Shown here: positions 27,269 through 42,741 of the stretch, piece by piece
Layout: every line of letters starts with the position of its first letter
How positions within the stretch are numbered: the stretch's first letter is position 1
Source of the DNA: Acidobacteriota bacterium
Lineage (GTDB): Bacteria > Acidobacteriota > Vicinamibacteria > Vicinamibacterales > SCN-69-37
Reading direction: 5' to 3'
Assembly (NCBI GenBank): GCA_009694745.1
Contig: SHUF01000006.1
Coordinates: forward strand, 1 to 64,000
DNA: 64,000 nt
Notes under the pieces: model-generated
The model's database searches: none
What the model saw: only the letters and a program-made list of their open reading frames with translations
Told to the model about the DNA's origin: nothing
Made by a program: the position numbers and the translations under genes

Positions 27269-30141
27269 CAGTGGGCCACGGCCTCTTTCGCGCCAGCGGG
27301 GGCGACCGGCAGTGTCAACACAAACCGCGTCCCCTGCCCCACTACACTCTCACATGTGAGCGTACCGGCATGTTCCTGGACGATGCCGTAGGTGACCGAG
27401 AGGCCAAGGCCTGTGCCGCGGCCGTCTGGCTTGGTGGTGAAGAACGGATCGTAGATACGCGAGATGTGCTCGGACGGAATGCCCGAACCGGTGTCGGCCA
27501 CTTCGACGGTGACCGTGTGGCCGGAAGTGGAGGTGGACACCGAGAGCCATCCACCTTTTGGCATGGCGTCACGCGCGTTGAGAAACAGATTGAGGAACAC
27601 CTGCTGTAATTGGTACTCGAAACCACGAATCGGCGCCGACAGGGCCAGATCACGCCGTACCTGGATTCGACTGCCGCGGAACTGGTGCTCGAGCAATGAC
27701 AACACATCGCTGATGACCGCATTGAGGTCGAGCGGCGCGGCCTCGCCCTCGGAAGGTCGCGCCAGGTTCAGCAGGCTGTTGACGATCTTTGCAGCGCGAA
27801 ACGTCTGCTGTTCGATTTTTTCCAGCAACTGGGTCTTCGGGTCGGCCGGATCCGCCTTGTCGAGCAGCATCTGCGTGAAGCTCGATATACCTGTGAGCGG
27901 CGTGTTGACTTCGTGAGCCACGCCGGCCGCCAGCAGCCCGATGGCCGCCATCTTCTCGGAGACGCGCAACTGTTCTTCAAGGCTCGCGCGGTCGGTAATG
28001 TCCTCAATCACGATGATCCAGCCGGCCTTCGACCCGTCGGTGGTCTGGAACGGCGCGATGCCGGCGTTGACGAGCAGCGGGCGCGCAAGGCCGGCGGGAC
28101 CGGAGGTCAGCGGCGCGCGCTGCAGCGTGGCGCCTTCGGGAGTCTCGCGTCGCGCCGTCATCAGCAGTTCCACGAACGACGCGGGAAACAACGCCGAGAT
28201 GCGACGGCCGATGGCGCGCGTACGATCAAACTGGAACATCTGCTCCAGCCGCCGGTTCCAGCGCAGCACGCGATCGTCGAGGTCGATGACAAACAAGCCG
28301 TCGCTGAGCGACTCGACGACGCTGTCGCCAAACTGGCGCAGGCGCTCGATCTCATCCGCCTTCAGACTCAACTGGCGGTACAGCCGAGCGTTCTCGAGCG
28401 CCGTCGCGGCCTGACTGGCCACGGCGCCGAGCAACGCCATGTCCTCACTCGAGAGGGGCTCGAAGCGGGCGCGGCGGCCCACGGCGAGCACGCCGATCGT
28501 GGCCTGCTTGGTGACGCAAGGCACAAACGCATGCCACCCCGCCAAGCGCCACTCCTCCCCCTCATCGCCGATCAGGCGGCGCAGGGGCTGCGGGTCGTCC
28601 ATGCTGACCGTCTGCCCGGCCAACAGGCGCTGGCCGAGCGCGGAGTCACGTGAGATCTCCATCGGCTTGTTGTCGGTACCGCCGGTGGCCACGGCGACAA
28701 ACGCTCCGCCTGTTTCCGGGTCGGTCAGGAGCAGCGCCATGCGATCCACGACCAGCGTCTCGCGCACGCGTTCGACCAACCGCGTACTGAGGCGCTCCAG
28801 ATCCAGGTCGCTGTTGAGTTCGCGCGCAAACGTGACCAGCGCCCGGCGATAGTCGTAGCGGTCGCGATAGTAGAGCCGATCGAGGCCGCCCTGAATCACG
28901 TTCCACAAGCGCGGCGCCACAAGCATCACCACCAGTGTCGCGAACAGCGCCCAGAAGTTGTTGTCGTTTTGCGGATGCGGCCGCAGCAGGCCCACCATTG
29001 CCAGCGTGCCCTGATAGATGGCCACCAGCACGAGGCCCACAAACGACACGACCAGCGCGCGTTTGATGATGACCTCCACGTCCATCAGCCGGTAGCGGAC
29101 GATGGCGGATGCGAAGGCGAGAGGGATGCAGCCCAGCAAGAGGCTGGAGTACTCGCCGTACGGCACCTTCCATCCCAGCAGGAACGGAATGGCATAGGTC
29201 GTCACAAAAGGCACGGCGCCAATGCCAGAGCCCCAGACAATCCATCGCATCTGGCGCCGGGCGGTGATCGAGCGCAGGCGGCCCAGCGCCTGAATCATCA
29301 GCGTCAGGCCGCCGAGCAGGCACGCCGACAGATAGGCGAGTTCGATGTTCTCGATCTGGGCGAGCCGCCGCACCATCTCATCGCCTGGCAACCAACGTAC
29401 CGCTGTGATCCTACCTGCGGCCAGCAGCAACGCCGGCAGATACAGGAGCGGCACCGTCCGGCGGCCCAGGTCACTACGCATCCAGGCCTGTGGCCGCTCT
29501 GGAAACACCAGGGCGAAGTGCAGGAACAGCGGCGGCAGCAGGACCATGGCCACCGCGTTGGACCAGTAGAAAAACCAATCGGTACCCGTGTATTCACCTG
29601 TGTGCGTGAACGCAAACACGCCGAAGAACGCGACGGTCAGCCAGAAGAAGTGCAGCGTGGCCGCGTCGTTGGGCCGGCGCAGCCGCACTGACGCGCCTAC
29701 CAGCAATGCAAAGATGCCCACGACCGCCAGCGAATAGTAGAGACCGTACGGAGGTCCTGGGGCGAGTGCCAACCGAACTGAAATCAGGTCTTCGACCGCG
29801 CCTCGCGAGACGGCGTACGTGACGGCGCCGCCGGCACGCAATCCCTCCAGGGCCCGCGCCACATCAGCGGCGGACTCCACCGGGATGTTGTCGATCGCCC
29901 AGAGGGTGTCACCTTTCCGTACACCGGCCAGGTCGGCCGGTGACCCTTGCGACACTTCGAACGCCTGCACGGCGGAACCACCGTCACTCGTCCAGAACAC
30001 CCCATCGTCGATCGCGGCCTTCTCCTGATGGTCGCGCACGACGAACATGTTGACGAGCGCGACCGCGATCAGCGCCGTGGATACCGTGACGGGTACCGCG
30101 ATGCGTAACAACAGACGAACGTGGGTAATCAGGCGGGACAT
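27268..30141 (-). CDS. Hybrid-sensor histidine kinase: PDZ, multi-TM, GAF, PAS, HisKA, HATPase
   Basis: The 957-residue kinase opens with one TM helix, then a periplasmic PDZ-like segment (GSPADLAGVRKGDTLWAIDN) near 60-110, then about seven TM helices to ~400. A GAF-like domain (LERLSTRLVERVRETLVVD) and a PAS domain (VVESLSDGLFVIDLDDRVL) follow. The HisKA phospho-His is in GVAHEVNTPLTG, and the HATPase has NARDAMPKGG, DTGSGIP and GRGTGLGLSV. It partners the NtrC-type regulator downstream. The periplasmic PDZ suggests sensing of unfolded or C-terminal peptides, but the signal is unknown. Confidence 0.92.
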   Translation of the reverse strand: MSRLITHVRLLLRIAVPVTVSTALIAVALVNMFVVRDHQEKAAIDDGVFWTSDGGSAVQAFEVSQGSPADLAGVRKGDTLWAIDNIPVESAADVARALEGLRAGGAVTYAVSRGAVEDLISVRLALAPGPPYGLYYSLAVVGIFALLVGASVRLRRPNDAATLHFFWLTVAFFGVFAFTHTGEYTGTDWFFYWSNAVAMVLLPPLFLHFALVFPERPQAWMRSDLGRRTVPLLYLPALLLAAGRITAVRWLPGDEMVRRLAQIENIELAYLSACLLGGLTLMIQALGRLRSITARRQMRWIVWGSGIGAVPFVTTYAIPFLLGWKVPYGEYSSLLLGCIPLAFASAIVRYRLMDVEVIIKRALVVSFVGLVLVAIYQGTLAMVGLLRPHPQNDNNFWALFATLVVMLVAPRLWNVIQGGLDRLYYRDRYDYRRALVTFARELNSDLDLERLSTRLVERVRETLVVDRMALLLTDPETGGAFVAVATGGTDNKPMEISRDSALGQRLLAGQTVSMDDPQPLRRLIGDEGEEWRLAGWHAFVPCVTKQATIGVLAVGRRARFEPLSSEDMALLGAVASQAATALENARLYRQLSLKADEIERLRQFGDSVVESLSDGLFVIDLDDRVLRWNRRLEQMFQFDRTRAIGRRISALFPASFVELLMTARRETPEGATLQRAPLTSGPAGLARPLLVNAGIAPFQTTDGSKAGWIIVIEDITDRASLEEQLRVSEKMAAIGLLAAGVAHEVNTPLTGISSFTQMLLDKADPADPKTQLLEKIEQQTFRAAKIVNSLLNLARPSEGEAAPLDLNAVISDVLSLLEHQFRGSRIQVRRDLALSAPIRGFEYQLQQVFLNLFLNARDAMPKGGWLSVSTSTSGHTVTVEVADTGSGIPSEHISRIYDPFFTTKPDGRGTGLGLSVTYGIVQEHAGTLTCESVVGQGTRFVLTLPVAPAGAKEAVAH

Positions 30142-30186
30142 TCGGGAGAAGAAGCGCCCCAGCCGGGGCCGTGCGAGGCTGGAGGG

Positions 30187-33462
<3,276 letters not shown>

Positions 33463-33463
<1 letters not shown>

Positions 33464-34212
33464 TGAAACGACTCGTGCTGCTCCGGCATGGCCAGAGCAC
33501 CTGGAACCAGGAAAACCGCTTCACCGGCTGGAAAGATGTTGACCTGAGCGACCTCGGGCGACAGGAAGCTCACGCAGCGGGAGAACTGCTGCGTGCCGCT
33601 GGCGACACCTTCGACATCGCCTACACGTCCGTCCTTAAACGCGCCATTCGCACGTGCTGGATCGTGCTCGGCGAACTGGATCAGCTGTGGATTCCGGTGG
33701 AACGCAGTTGGCGGCTCAACGAGCGCCACTATGGCGGACTGCAGGGACTGAACAAGGCCGAGACCGCGGCGAAACACGGCAACGCGCAAACGCACCTGTG
33801 GCGGCGCAGCTACGACATCCCGCCGCCTCCACTGGCGCACGACGACCCACGCCATCCGTCACACGACCCGCGGTACGCCACACTGGCGCCGGACGACTGC
33901 CCCGCCACCGAATCACTGAAAGACACCGTGGCGCGGTTCCTGCCCTTCTGGAACAACACCATCGCACCCGCGATTCATCAGGGCCGCCGCGTGCTCATTG
34001 TGGCGCACGGCAACAGCCTGCGCGCGCTGGTGAAACACCTCGATGGCATTTCAGACACCGCCATCGCGGACCTCAATATCCCGACCGGCATCCCGCTCGT
34101 CTATGAGCTGGACGACAACCTGGCACCTATCCGGCACTACTACCTTGGGGACGAAGCGGCCGCTGCAAAGGCGGCCGAGGCCGTGGCGCACCAGAGCCGC
34201 GCCGGCGCCTGA
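33463..34212 (+). CDS. gpmA: 2,3-bisphosphoglycerate-dependent phosphoglycerate mutase
   Basis: Interconverts 3- and 2-phosphoglycerate. The 249-residue protein has the phospho-His motif [18 protein letters not shown] (His9), the second His in [18 protein letters not shown], and [16 protein letters not shown]. These define the dPGM family. It overlaps eno by one base. The C-terminal tail is Ala/Glu-rich and variable. Confidence 0.96.
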
Positions 34213-34215
34213 ACG

Positions 34216-34521
34216 CTACTCCACTTCTTTTTCGGTGGGCTCGTCGGCCGAGATCCTCAGCGACTTGAGGAACCGCCGGTCGTTGGATGTGATTTCGATG
34301 GGCGGCCGCGCCGGAGGCAGGGCCTTCATGCCACGCGCCGCCTGCGATGCATCCGCGGGTGTTCGGCTCGCAAACCCGATGGCGGCTTCAAGCGTCACCT
34401 TCAGGTCGTATCCGGCCTCGCGCGCTTTCTCAAGACACGCCTCCACTCGCGCGTCGTCGGCGACCGCAGCCGAAATGGCTTCGACCATGTCTCGCGCAAG
34501 TTGGTTCACTACCGGATCCAT
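34216..34521 (-). CDS. Small hypothetical protein
   Basis: A 101-residue protein of unknown function, MDPVVNQLARDMVEAISAAVADDARVE at the N-terminus, mostly helical, with an acidic C-terminus. No signal peptide or known motif is visible. ATG 34521 has a GGGGAGG ribosome-binding site; the longer frame to 34605 lacks one and overlaps the mutase promoter. It is convergent with gpmA (3-nt gap) and divergent from the mutase gene. Confidence 0.6.
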   Translation of the reverse strand: MDPVVNQLARDMVEAISAAVADDARVEACLEKAREAGYDLKVTLEAAIGFASRTPADASQAARGMKALPPARPPIEITSNDRRFLKSLRISADEPTEKEVE

Positions 34522-34590
34522 AAGGCCTCCCCTGCCGCCAGAGCGGGAAAACTGGGGGGATTGTACCAAAACGGCAGCATCGTGTGGGAC

Positions 34591-34599
34591 TGCTAGAAT
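34591..34599 (+). promoter_or_regulatory. Extended -10 box (TGCTAGAAT) 8 nt before the mutase gene
   Basis: TGC-TAGAAT ends 8 nt before ATG 34608. No Shine-Dalgarno sequence fits in the gap, so a leaderless mRNA is likely. No clear -35. Confidence 0.5.
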
Positions 34600-34607
34600 C
34601 ACCACGA

Positions 34608-36110
34608 ATGTCTGAAGCCGAATTTCCCGGTGGGTTTCCGTTCACACGCGGGATTCAACCCACCATGTACCGGGGTCGGTTGTGGACGATGCGGCAGTAT
34701 GCCGGGTTTGGGACGGCCGCCGAGTCCAATGCGCGGTACCGCTACTTGCTGGCAAACGGCGTCAGCGGCCTGAGTGTCGCGTTCGACCTACCGACACAGA
34801 TGGGGTACGACTCCGATCATCCGATGGCAGCCGGCGAGGTCGGCCGCGTCGGTGTGGCGATCGATTCGCTGGACGACATGGCCACGCTGTTCGACGGCAT
34901 CCCGCTGGGCGACGTGTCCACCTCGATGACAATCAATGCGACGGCCATCATCCTGCTGGCGCTGTATGTGGCGGTGGCGCGCCGGCAGGGCGTGCCGCTG
35001 GCGCGGCTGGCGGGCACGATTCAAAACGATGTGCTGAAGGAATACATTGCGCGCGGCACCTACATCTATCCGCCGCGCCATTCCCTGCGGATCGTGACCG
35101 ACATCTTCGCGTGGTGCGAACGCGACCTGCCCAACTGGAACACAATTTCGATCAGCGGGTATCACATTCGCGAAGCGGGATCGACGGCGGTGCAGGAGGT
35201 GGCGTTTACGCTGGCCAACGGCATCGCGTATGTGGAGTCGGCGTTGGCGGCCGGCCTTGACGTCAACCAGTTTGGCCAGCGGCTGTCTTTCTTTTTCGCC
35301 GCGCACAACGACTTCATCGAGGAGGTCGCGAAGTTTCGCGCCGCGCGCCGGCTGTGGGCCCACATCATGCGCGACCGGTTTGGCGCCACGAACCCGCGGG
35401 CCCAGCAGCTCCGGTTCCACACGCAGACGGGCGGATCCACGCTCACGGCTCAGCAACCCGACAACAACATCGTTCGGGTGGCGCTGCAGGCGATGGCGGC
35501 CATCTTGGGCGGCACACAGTCGCTGCACTGCAACGGCCGCGACGAAGCACTCGCCCTTCCCACTGAGGATGCGGCCCGCCTGGCGCTGCGCACGCAGCAG
35601 ATCATCGCGGAAGAAACGGGCGTGGCAAACACCGTGGACCCTGTGGGTGGGTCCTGGGCGATCGAGGAACGCACCGACGCCATTGCCGGCGAGGCGCGGG
35701 CACTCATCGCGCGCATTGACGACGCGGGAGGCACCATTGCGGCCATCGAGGCCGGACAGATTCAGCGCCAGGTGCAGGATGCGGCGTATGCGGCGCAACT
35801 GCGGGTGGATCGGCGCGAGACCATCGTGGTGGGCGTGAATCAGTTCAACACCGGCGAACAGTCGCCGATCGAAGTCATGCAGCTCGACCCTGACGGCGAG
35901 GCGCGACAGGGGGCGGCCGTGGCGGCGGTGCGGGCGCGCCGTGACCGGCAGGCCTGCACTCAGGCGCTTGAAGCACTCGCTGGCGCGGCCAGAGGAACGA
36001 TGAACCTCGTGCCGCCGGTGCTGGCGGCTGTGGAGGCCCACGCGACCCTAGGCGAAATCTCGGATACGCTTCGCGGCGTCTTTGGCGAACACAGTGAACT
36101 CTACGTCTGA
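34608..36110 (+). CDS. Acyl-CoA mutase large subunit (methylmalonyl-CoA mutase family)
   Basis: The 500-residue catalytic (TIM-barrel) subunit has [20 protein letters not shown] at the N-terminus, [35 protein letters not shown], and [19 protein letters not shown]. It performs adenosylcobalamin radical rearrangement of a CoA thioester. The C-terminal B12-binding domain (DxHxxG) is absent and no separate small subunit is nearby, so a partner must be encoded elsewhere. Members of this short alpha-type family include methylmalonyl-, isobutyryl- and related mutases; I do not assign the substrate. Its end overlaps the next ATPase gene. Confidence 0.9.
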   Translation: MSEAEFPGGFPFTRGIQPTMYRGRLWTMRQYAGFGTAAESNARYRYLLANGVSGLSVAFDLPTQMGYDSDHPMAAGEVGRVGVAIDSLDDMATLFDGIPLGDVSTSMTINATAIILLALYVAVARRQGVPLARLAGTIQNDVLKEYIARGTYIYPPRHSLRIVTDIFAWCERDLPNWNTISISGYHIREAGSTAVQEVAFTLANGIAYVESALAAGLDVNQFGQRLSFFFAAHNDFIEEVAKFRAARRLWAHIMRDRFGATNPRAQQLRFHTQTGGSTLTAQQPDNNIVRVALQAMAAILGGTQSLHCNGRDEALALPTEDAARLALRTQQIIAEETGVANTVDPVGGSWAIEERTDAIAGEARALIARIDDAGGTIAAIEAGQIQRQVQDAAYAAQLRVDRRETIVVGVNQFNTGEQSPIEVMQLDPDGEARQGAAVAAVRARRDRQACTQALEALAGAARGTMNLVPPVLAAVEAHATLGEISDTLRGVFGEHSELYV

Positions 36111-37104
36111 CGCCCCGCTCCTGCGCGTCGATCGACTGCGCACGGTCTTCACCCTGCCGGACGGGCGGGACGTGGCCGCCGCCGATGATGTGTCACTGGT
36201 CGTGAGCGCCGGTGAGACACTCGGCCTAGTCGGCGAGTCGGGCAGCGGCAAGTCGGTGACGGCCTTGTCGATCCTTCGCCTGGTCATGCCCCCGGGACGT
36301 ATCACGCAGGGCGAGATCATCTTCGACGGACGAGATCTGCTGACCCTTGACGAGAGTGAACTGCGGGCCATACGCGGCCGCCGGATCGGGTTCGTGTTTC
36401 AGGAACCGATGGTGGCCCTCAACCCGGTCTATACAATCGGCCAGCAGATTGCCGAGACGTTGACCGTGCATGGCCTTGCCCATGGCCGAGCCGCGCGCGC
36501 CCGTGCGATCGAATGGCTTCGAGCAGCGTGCGTCCCGGATCCCGAGCGGCGAGCCGGCGAATATCCCCACCAACTCAGCGGCGGTCTCCGCCAGCGCGCC
36601 ATGATCGCGCTGGCGTTGTGCGCGGAGCCTTCGTTGGTCATTACCGATGAACCAACCACGGCGCTGGACGTCACCGTCCAGGCCGAGATCCTCGACCTCC
36701 TCCGAGAGCTGCGCGCCTCTCTTGGCCTGGCGTTGCTCCTGATCACGCACGACCTTGGCGTGGTGGCCGAAATGGCCGACCGCGTGGCCGTCATGTACGG
36801 CGGGCGTATCGTGGAAGAAGGCCCGGTTGCCGATGTGTTCAAGACGCCCGCGCATCCGTACACGCGGGGCCTGCTGGCGTGCCTGCCTGGCTCGGCCGAT
36901 GGCCGGCGCCTCACCGCGATTGCCGGCACGGTGCCGTCGCTCGGACAATTCCCGCCGGGCTGCGCGTTTGCGCCGCGTTGCGTCGATCGCCTTCCGGTGT
37001 GCGACACCATTCCGCCTGGTGTGACCGCGCCGATTGGCGTTGAGAGCGCCGGCCGCTCGGTGCGCTGCTATCTGCACCAGCCTGCTGCAGGAGGCCGGGG
37101 ATGA
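36094..37104 (+). CDS. Oligopeptide/dipeptide-type ABC transporter ATPase (DppD/OppD-like)
   Basis: The 336-residue ATPase has Walker A GESGSGKS, the Q-loop [15 protein letters not shown] signature LSGGLRQR, Walker [14 protein letters not shown], and the C-terminal OppD/DppD oligopeptide domain with cysteines ([15 protein letters not shown]) that fit its 4Fe-4S/Cys motif. The start is uncertain: GTG 36094 is chosen, TTG 36082 is possible, and both overlap the mutase end. It overlaps the next ATPase by 4 nt. No permease or binding protein is adjacent. Confidence 0.88.
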   Translation: MNSTSDAPLLRVDRLRTVFTLPDGRDVAAADDVSLVVSAGETLGLVGESGSGKSVTALSILRLVMPPGRITQGEIIFDGRDLLTLDESELRAIRGRRIGFVFQEPMVALNPVYTIGQQIAETLTVHGLAHGRAARARAIEWLRAACVPDPERRAGEYPHQLSGGLRQRAMIALALCAEPSLVITDEPTTALDVTVQAEILDLLRELRASLGLALLLITHDLGVVAEMADRVAVMYGGRIVEEGPVADVFKTPAHPYTRGLLACLPGSADGRRLTAIAGTVPSLGQFPPGCAFAPRCVDRLPVCDTIPPGVTAPIGVESAGRSVRCYLHQPAAGGRG

Positions 37105-37976
37105 CGCCGCTCCTGCAGGTCTCGCATCTGGTGAAGGAGTTCCGCCGCGGCGGATGGCTGCGCAGCGGCGGCACGGTGCGCGCCGTGGATGACATCAGTT
37201 TCGATGTGCGGCCCGGCGAAACATTCGGCCTGGTTGGTGAATCCGGCTGTGGAAAGACCACCACTGGCCGCTGCATCCTGCGGCTGATCGAACCGACATC
37301 GGGACAGGTCATCTTCAAGGGCACCGACCTTGCCGCGCTCAACGCAGGAGACCTGCGCCGCGCCCGCCGCGACCTGCAAATCGTCTTTCAGGATCCTTAC
37401 TCGTCGCTCAATCCCCGCATGCGCGCCGGCGCCATCGTCGAGGAGCCGCTCATCATCCATCGCATCGGCACGCGCGAGGAGCGCAAGGCCCGGGTGGCTG
37501 AGCTGTTCGGTCTCGTGGGCCTCGACCCTGCGCAGATCTCGAAGTTCCCGCACGAATTCAGCGGCGGTCAGCGCCAGCGCATCGGACTGGCCCGCGCCCT
37601 GGCGCTCAATCCGTCGCTCATCATCGCGGACGAACCGGTTTCGGCGCTGGACGTCTCGGTGCAGGCGCAGGTCGTCAACCTCCTGCAGGACCTACAGGCC
37701 CGACTCGGTCTGACCTACTTGTTCATTGCGCATGACCTGCGCCTGGTGCGTCAGGTGTGCGATCGCGTGGCGGTGATGTATCGCGGCCGTATTGTGGAAA
37801 GTGCGCCCGCCAACGAGCTCTTCACCAACCCGGCACACGCCTACACACAGACCCTTCTCTCAGCGGTGCCGCGTGTGGACCCGGCCGACCGCACGGAGAG
37901 GATTCCCTTCGCGCACGAGGCGTATCAGCCGATGGCGTTGCGCGAAGTGGCGCCGGACCACTTCGCGGCTATCTAA
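37101..37976 (+). CDS. Oligopeptide/dipeptide-type ABC transporter ATPase (DppF/OppF-like)
   Basis: The 291-residue ATPase has Walker [10 protein letters not shown]-loop [13 protein letters not shown], signature FSGGQRQR, and Walker [14 protein letters not shown]. It is the usual second ATPase of Dpp/Opp importers, pairing with the upstream gene. It lacks the longer Cys-containing C-terminal extension of many DppF proteins. It ends 4 nt inside the convergent ATPase gene. The membrane components must be encoded elsewhere if the transporter is functional. Confidence 0.9.
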   Translation: MTPLLQVSHLVKEFRRGGWLRSGGTVRAVDDISFDVRPGETFGLVGESGCGKTTTGRCILRLIEPTSGQVIFKGTDLAALNAGDLRRARRDLQIVFQDPYSSLNPRMRAGAIVEEPLIIHRIGTREERKARVAELFGLVGLDPAQISKFPHEFSGGQRQRIGLARALALNPSLIIADEPVSALDVSVQAQVVNLLQDLQARLGLTYLFIAHDLRLVRQVCDRVAVMYRGRIVESAPANELFTNPAHAYTQTLLSAVPRVDPADRTERIPFAHEAYQPMALREVAPDHFAAI

Positions 37977-38659
37977 GCAACGCGGCGAACGTCTTTTTCG
38001 ACCTGGCCGTCGCGGATGTGGATGGAGCGATGGGCGTGGGCGGCCACTTCTGGCTCGTGCGTGACGAGGATGATCGTATTGCCAGCTTCATGGAGGCGCT
38101 CGAACAAGTTCATGATTTCCACGCCGGTCTTTGAATCCAGGTTCCCGGTGGGTTCGTCGGCGAGCACGATCGAGGGGTTGTTGACCAGCGCCCGGGCAAT
38201 GGCCACACGCTGGCGCTGGCCGCCCGACAATTCGTTGGGCTTGTGGGTCTTCCGATCTCCCAGTTCCACCTTGTCGAGCGCCGTGCTGGCGCGCTCGTGG
38301 CGCACCTTCGCGCTGACCCCGGCGTAGATCAGGGGCAGCTCCACGTTGTGGAGCGCGGTGGCGCGGGGCAGCAGGTTGAACGTCTGGAAGACAAACCCGA
38401 TTTCCTCATTCCGGATGCGCGCCAACTCGTCGTCGCTCATCTGGCCCGCCTGTTTGCCGTTGAGCGAGTAGGTGCCCTGCGACGGCGTGTCGAGGCAACC
38501 AATCAGGTTCATGAGTGTGGACTTGCCTGAACCGCTGGGCCCCATGATCGCCACGTATTCACCGCGTTCGATGGAGATCGAGACCCCCCGGAGCGCATGA
38601 ATCTCTTCGGCGCCCATCACGTAGGTCTTCCACAGATTGGTGGTTTCGATCAAAGCCAT
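37973..38659 (-). CDS. ABC transporter ATPase, LolD/MacB type
   Basis: The 228-residue ATPase has Walker [31 protein letters not shown], signature LSGGQRQR and Walker [15 protein letters not shown], typical of the LolD/MacB/FtsE group that powers lipoprotein release or efflux via a MacB-type permease. No permease is adjacent: on one side lies the convergent DppF-like gene, on the other the MITE-like element. It is apparently an orphan ATPase here. Confidence 0.9.
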   Translation of the reverse strand: MALIETTNLWKTYVMGAEEIHALRGVSISIERGEYVAIMGPSGSGKSTLMNLIGCLDTPSQGTYSLNGKQAGQMSDDELARIRNEEIGFVFQTFNLLPRATALHNVELPLIYAGVSAKVRHERASTALDKVELGDRKTHKPNELSGGQRQRVAIARALVNNPSIVLADEPTGNLDSKTGVEIMNLFERLHEAGNTIILVTHEPEVAAHAHRSIHIRDGQVEKDVRRVA

Positions 38660-38708
38660 GACTCAAGCCTATACGGGATTAGGGGGAGGGGCGTTCCTGC
38701 CCCCGTGT

Positions 38709-38872
38709 TAATGGCGAAATGCCACGAATGCCCGAATATCTTGGCCCTCCAATGGTTGAATCTGCAGCTCCAAGGTCACTCTTTCATTGATCGCCTTGGA
38801 CATTCCCAAATTGGCAAATTCGAGCAATGTAGACATTTCGCCATTTCGGACATTTGTGGCATTTCGCCATTA
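38709..38872. mobile_element. MITE-like element with 28-bp terminal inverted repeats
   Basis: The 164-bp AT-richer island is bounded by 38709-38736 (starts TAATGGCGAAATGCCAC) and 38845-38872, whose reverse complement matches at 26 of 28 positions. It has no open reading frame. Internally, the motif ACATTTCGCCATT recurs next to the right end (38833 on). If the element begins at ATGGCG, flanking TA dinucleotides could be a target duplication, as for IS630/Tc1-type elements, but the palindrome makes this ambiguous. It lies between the LolD-like ATPase start and the acs stop. Confidence 0.7.
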
Positions 38873-38899
38873 CAAGCGCGAGCCAGCCAAGAGCCGGCG

Positions 38900-40879
38900 T
38901 CAGGACTCAAGCGCTTCATACTCGTCCTTGAGACGCCGGATGACGTTCGGATCCGCGAGCGTAGTGGTGTCTCCCAGCGCCTTGCCTTCGGCCACGTCCC
39001 GCAGCAGCCGCCGCATAATCTTTCCGGATCGGGTCTTGGGGAGGTCGGCCGCGAAGAGAATCTGGTCTGGGCGGGCGATGGCGCCGATCTTTCGAACCAC
39101 GTGTTCCTTGAGTTCGTCACTCAGCCCGGCGGTGGCGATGATTCCCTCTTTCACCGTCACAAACGCGGCAATCGACTGGCCCTTGATTTCGTGAGGGCGC
39201 CCCACCACCGCGGCCTCCGCCACGGCAGGGTGGTCTACCAGCGCACTCTCCAGTTCGCTTGTGCCCAACCGATGCCCGGCCACGTTCAGCACGTCGTCCA
39301 CGCGGCCCAGCAGCCAGTAATCACCCTGCTCATCCACGTGGGCGCCGTCGCCCGTGAAATACACCCCGTCGTCCCAGCGAGTCCAGTACTGATCGACGAA
39401 CCTGGCCGGGTCGCCGTAGATGCCGCGCAACATGCCGGGCCAGGGAGTGGTCAGCGCGAGGAGGCCGCCTCCCTTGGCGACGGCCACACCCCCGCCGGTG
39501 CGAATCTCCGCGACGATGCCGGGAAACGGCTTGGTCGCCGAGCCTGGTTTGAGCGATGTCAGGCCAGGCAGCGGTGCGATCATGATGTGACCGGTCTCGG
39601 TCTGCCACCAGGTATCCACCACAGGACAGCGACGCCGGCCGATGTGCTCGTGGTACCACATCCAGGCCTCGGGGTTGATGGGTTCGCCGACCGAACCCAG
39701 AAGGCGCAGGGACGAAAGATCGCGCTTCGCGGGCCACTCGGTGCCCCACTTCATGAACGCGCGAATCGCGGTCGGCGCGGTGTAGAAGATGGTGACGCCG
39801 TAGCGCTCGACAATTTCCCAGAAGCGATCTTTCGACGGCCAGTCGGGCGCGCCCTCATACATCACGACCGTGGCGCCGTTCTGCAACGGCCCATACACCA
39901 CGTAACTGTGGCCGGTGACCCACCCGATGTCAGCGGTGCACCAAAACACATCGGTGTCCTTCAGGTCGAACACCCACTTGGTGGTGGCGTACGTGCCGAC
40001 CAGATAGCCGCCCGTCGTGTGCACGATGCCCTTGGGCTTGCCGGTGGTGCCTGACGTGTAGAGGATGTAGAGCATGTCCTCCGAATCCATCGGTTCGGCA
40101 GGACAGTCTGCGGACGCATCCTGCATCAGGCGGTGGTACCAGTGATCGCGGCCTTCCTTGACGTGCACGGGGAACATCTCACCCGGCTGCCGCCGCACGA
40201 GCAGGACGTTCTGAATGGAAGGCGTGCCTGTGAGCGCCTCATCGGCGGTCTGTTTGAGGGGCACGATCTGTCCGCGGCGGTAGCCACCATCAGCGGTGAT
40301 GAGTAACGAGGCCTGGGCGTCGTTGATCCGGTCGCGCAGCGCTTCGGCACTGAACCCGCCGAAGACCACCGAATGCACGGCGCCGATCCGAGCGCAGGCG
40401 AGCATCGCGATGGCGAGTTCGGGAATCAGCGGCAGGTAGATGGCGACGCGGTCGCCCTTCGTCACACCAAGCGACTTCAGGACGTTGGCGCACTGGCAGA
40501 CCTGACGGTACAGGTCCCAGTATGTGAGTGTGCGGCGGTCGCCCGGCTCACCTTCCCAGATCAGTGCGGCGGTGTTGCGACGCGACGTCCGCACATGACG
40601 ATCGAGGCAATTGACGCTCGCGTTGAGCTGGCCGCCGACAAACCACTTCGCGTGGGGCGGCTGCCAGTCGAGCACCTGGGTCCAGGGGCGCGACCATTCG
40701 AGTTCAGCGGCAAATGTCGCCCAGAAGGCTTCGGGGTCCGCTGCGGCACGTTCGTAGACGGAAGGATCGTTGGCGATCGCATACGCGCGCCAGTCCGCGG
40801 AAGGTTCGAACACGCGCTGCTCATTTAGTAGATTGAGCAGCGCGTCGACCTCAGGCCCGCGTGGTTCGGTCGGGCTCAC
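38900..40879 (-). CDS. acs: Acetyl-CoA synthetase
   Basis: The 659-residue AMP-forming ligase makes acetyl-CoA from acetate. It has the AMP-binding P-loop [37 protein letters not shown], and the regulatory acetylation Lys region [20 protein letters not shown] near the C-terminus. The N-terminal ACAS domain is present and the length is normal. It is the third gene of the ino1 - membrane protein - acs run, overlapping the membrane-protein stop by 4 nt. Confidence 0.96.
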   Translation of the reverse strand: MSPTEPRGPEVDALLNLLNEQRVFEPSADWRAYAIANDPSVYERAAADPEAFWATFAAELEWSRPWTQVLDWQPPHAKWFVGGQLNASVNCLDRHVRTSRRNTAALIWEGEPGDRRTLTYWDLYRQVCQCANVLKSLGVTKGDRVAIYLPLIPELAIAMLACARIGAVHSVVFGGFSAEALRDRINDAQASLLITADGGYRRGQIVPLKQTADEALTGTPSIQNVLLVRRQPGEMFPVHVKEGRDHWYHRLMQDASADCPAEPMDSEDMLYILYTSGTTGKPKGIVHTTGGYLVGTYATTKWVFDLKDTDVFWCTADIGWVTGHSYVVYGPLQNGATVVMYEGAPDWPSKDRFWEIVERYGVTIFYTAPTAIRAFMKWGTEWPAKRDLSSLRLLGSVGEPINPEAWMWYHEHIGRRRCPVVDTWWQTETGHIMIAPLPGLTSLKPGSATKPFPGIVAEIRTGGGVAVAKGGGLLALTTPWPGMLRGIYGDPARFVDQYWTRWDDGVYFTGDGAHVDEQGDYWLLGRVDDVLNVAGHRLGTSELESALVDHPAVAEAAVVGRPHEIKGQSIAAFVTVKEGIIATAGLSDELKEHVVRKIGAIARPDQILFAADLPKTRSGKIMRRLLRDVAEGKALGDTTTLADPNVIRRLKDEYEALES

Positions 40880-41358
40880 GCGGTCGGCCCGACCATCCCG
40901 TCCGGGGTGGCCTTCTTGCGGAAGAACGCGGTTCCCAGCAGAGCGCCAAGCATGCCGAACACGGCATACAGCGGCACCGTGATGGCCACCATGACCAGCG
41001 CAAGCGACGGTCCGATCGCGAACCCGCGGATCATCTCCATCGTCTCGGGCGGCATGTTGGGGATGTTTGAGAGCGCCTGCTCAATGGCGTCCTGCTGCAC
41101 GCCACCGGTGAGACGGAGCGTCAGAACGCTCGCCAGGCTGGAGATGAGGCCGCCAACCGCGCCGGCAATGAGGCCGCTTAATGCCGCAGACGACGTTTCG
41201 ATTGGCTTGGGAGTGGCCTGCTGCTCCAGATAGACCGTGAGCATGCCGCCGGTGATCACCCACAGACAGCAGCAGGCGTTGGCGAACCCGATGATGGGAA
41301 GCGCCGACAACACACCGATGAAGAGTCCGCCGAGCAGTGCGGGTTGGAAACGGGCCAT
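40876..41358 (-). CDS. Small integral membrane protein of unknown function
   Basis: The 160-residue protein is predicted to cross the membrane about three or four times: [51 protein letters not shown] and [29 protein letters not shown] triple Cys lies in the first hydrophobic stretch. I do not recognise a family. It sits between ino1 (23 nt) and acs (4-nt overlap), so it is co-transcribed with both. Confidence 0.75.
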   Translation of the reverse strand: MARFQPALLGGLFIGVLSALPIIGFANACCCLWVITGGMLTVYLEQQATPKPIETSSAALSGLIAGAVGGLISSLASVLTLRLTGGVQQDAIEQALSNIPNMPPETMEMIRGFAIGPSLALVMVAITVPLYAVFGMLGALLGTAFFRKKATPDGMVGPTA

Positions 41359-41381
41359 GGGCGTCCTTCTGTTGGTGTGAA

Positions 41382-42695
<1,314 letters not shown>

Positions 42696-42703
42696 GGCAG
42701 AGA

Positions 42704-42712
42704 ACTATATCA
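42704..42712 (-). promoter_or_regulatory. Extended -10 box (TGATATAGT) 8 nt before ino1
   Basis: Minus strand 42712-42704 reads TGA-TATAGT, with 8 nt to the GTG start. No -35 and no Shine-Dalgarno. It fits a leaderless promoter. Confidence 0.5.
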
Positions 42713-42741
42713 TCTGGGGTAGGAACGGCCCGGGAGGACAC

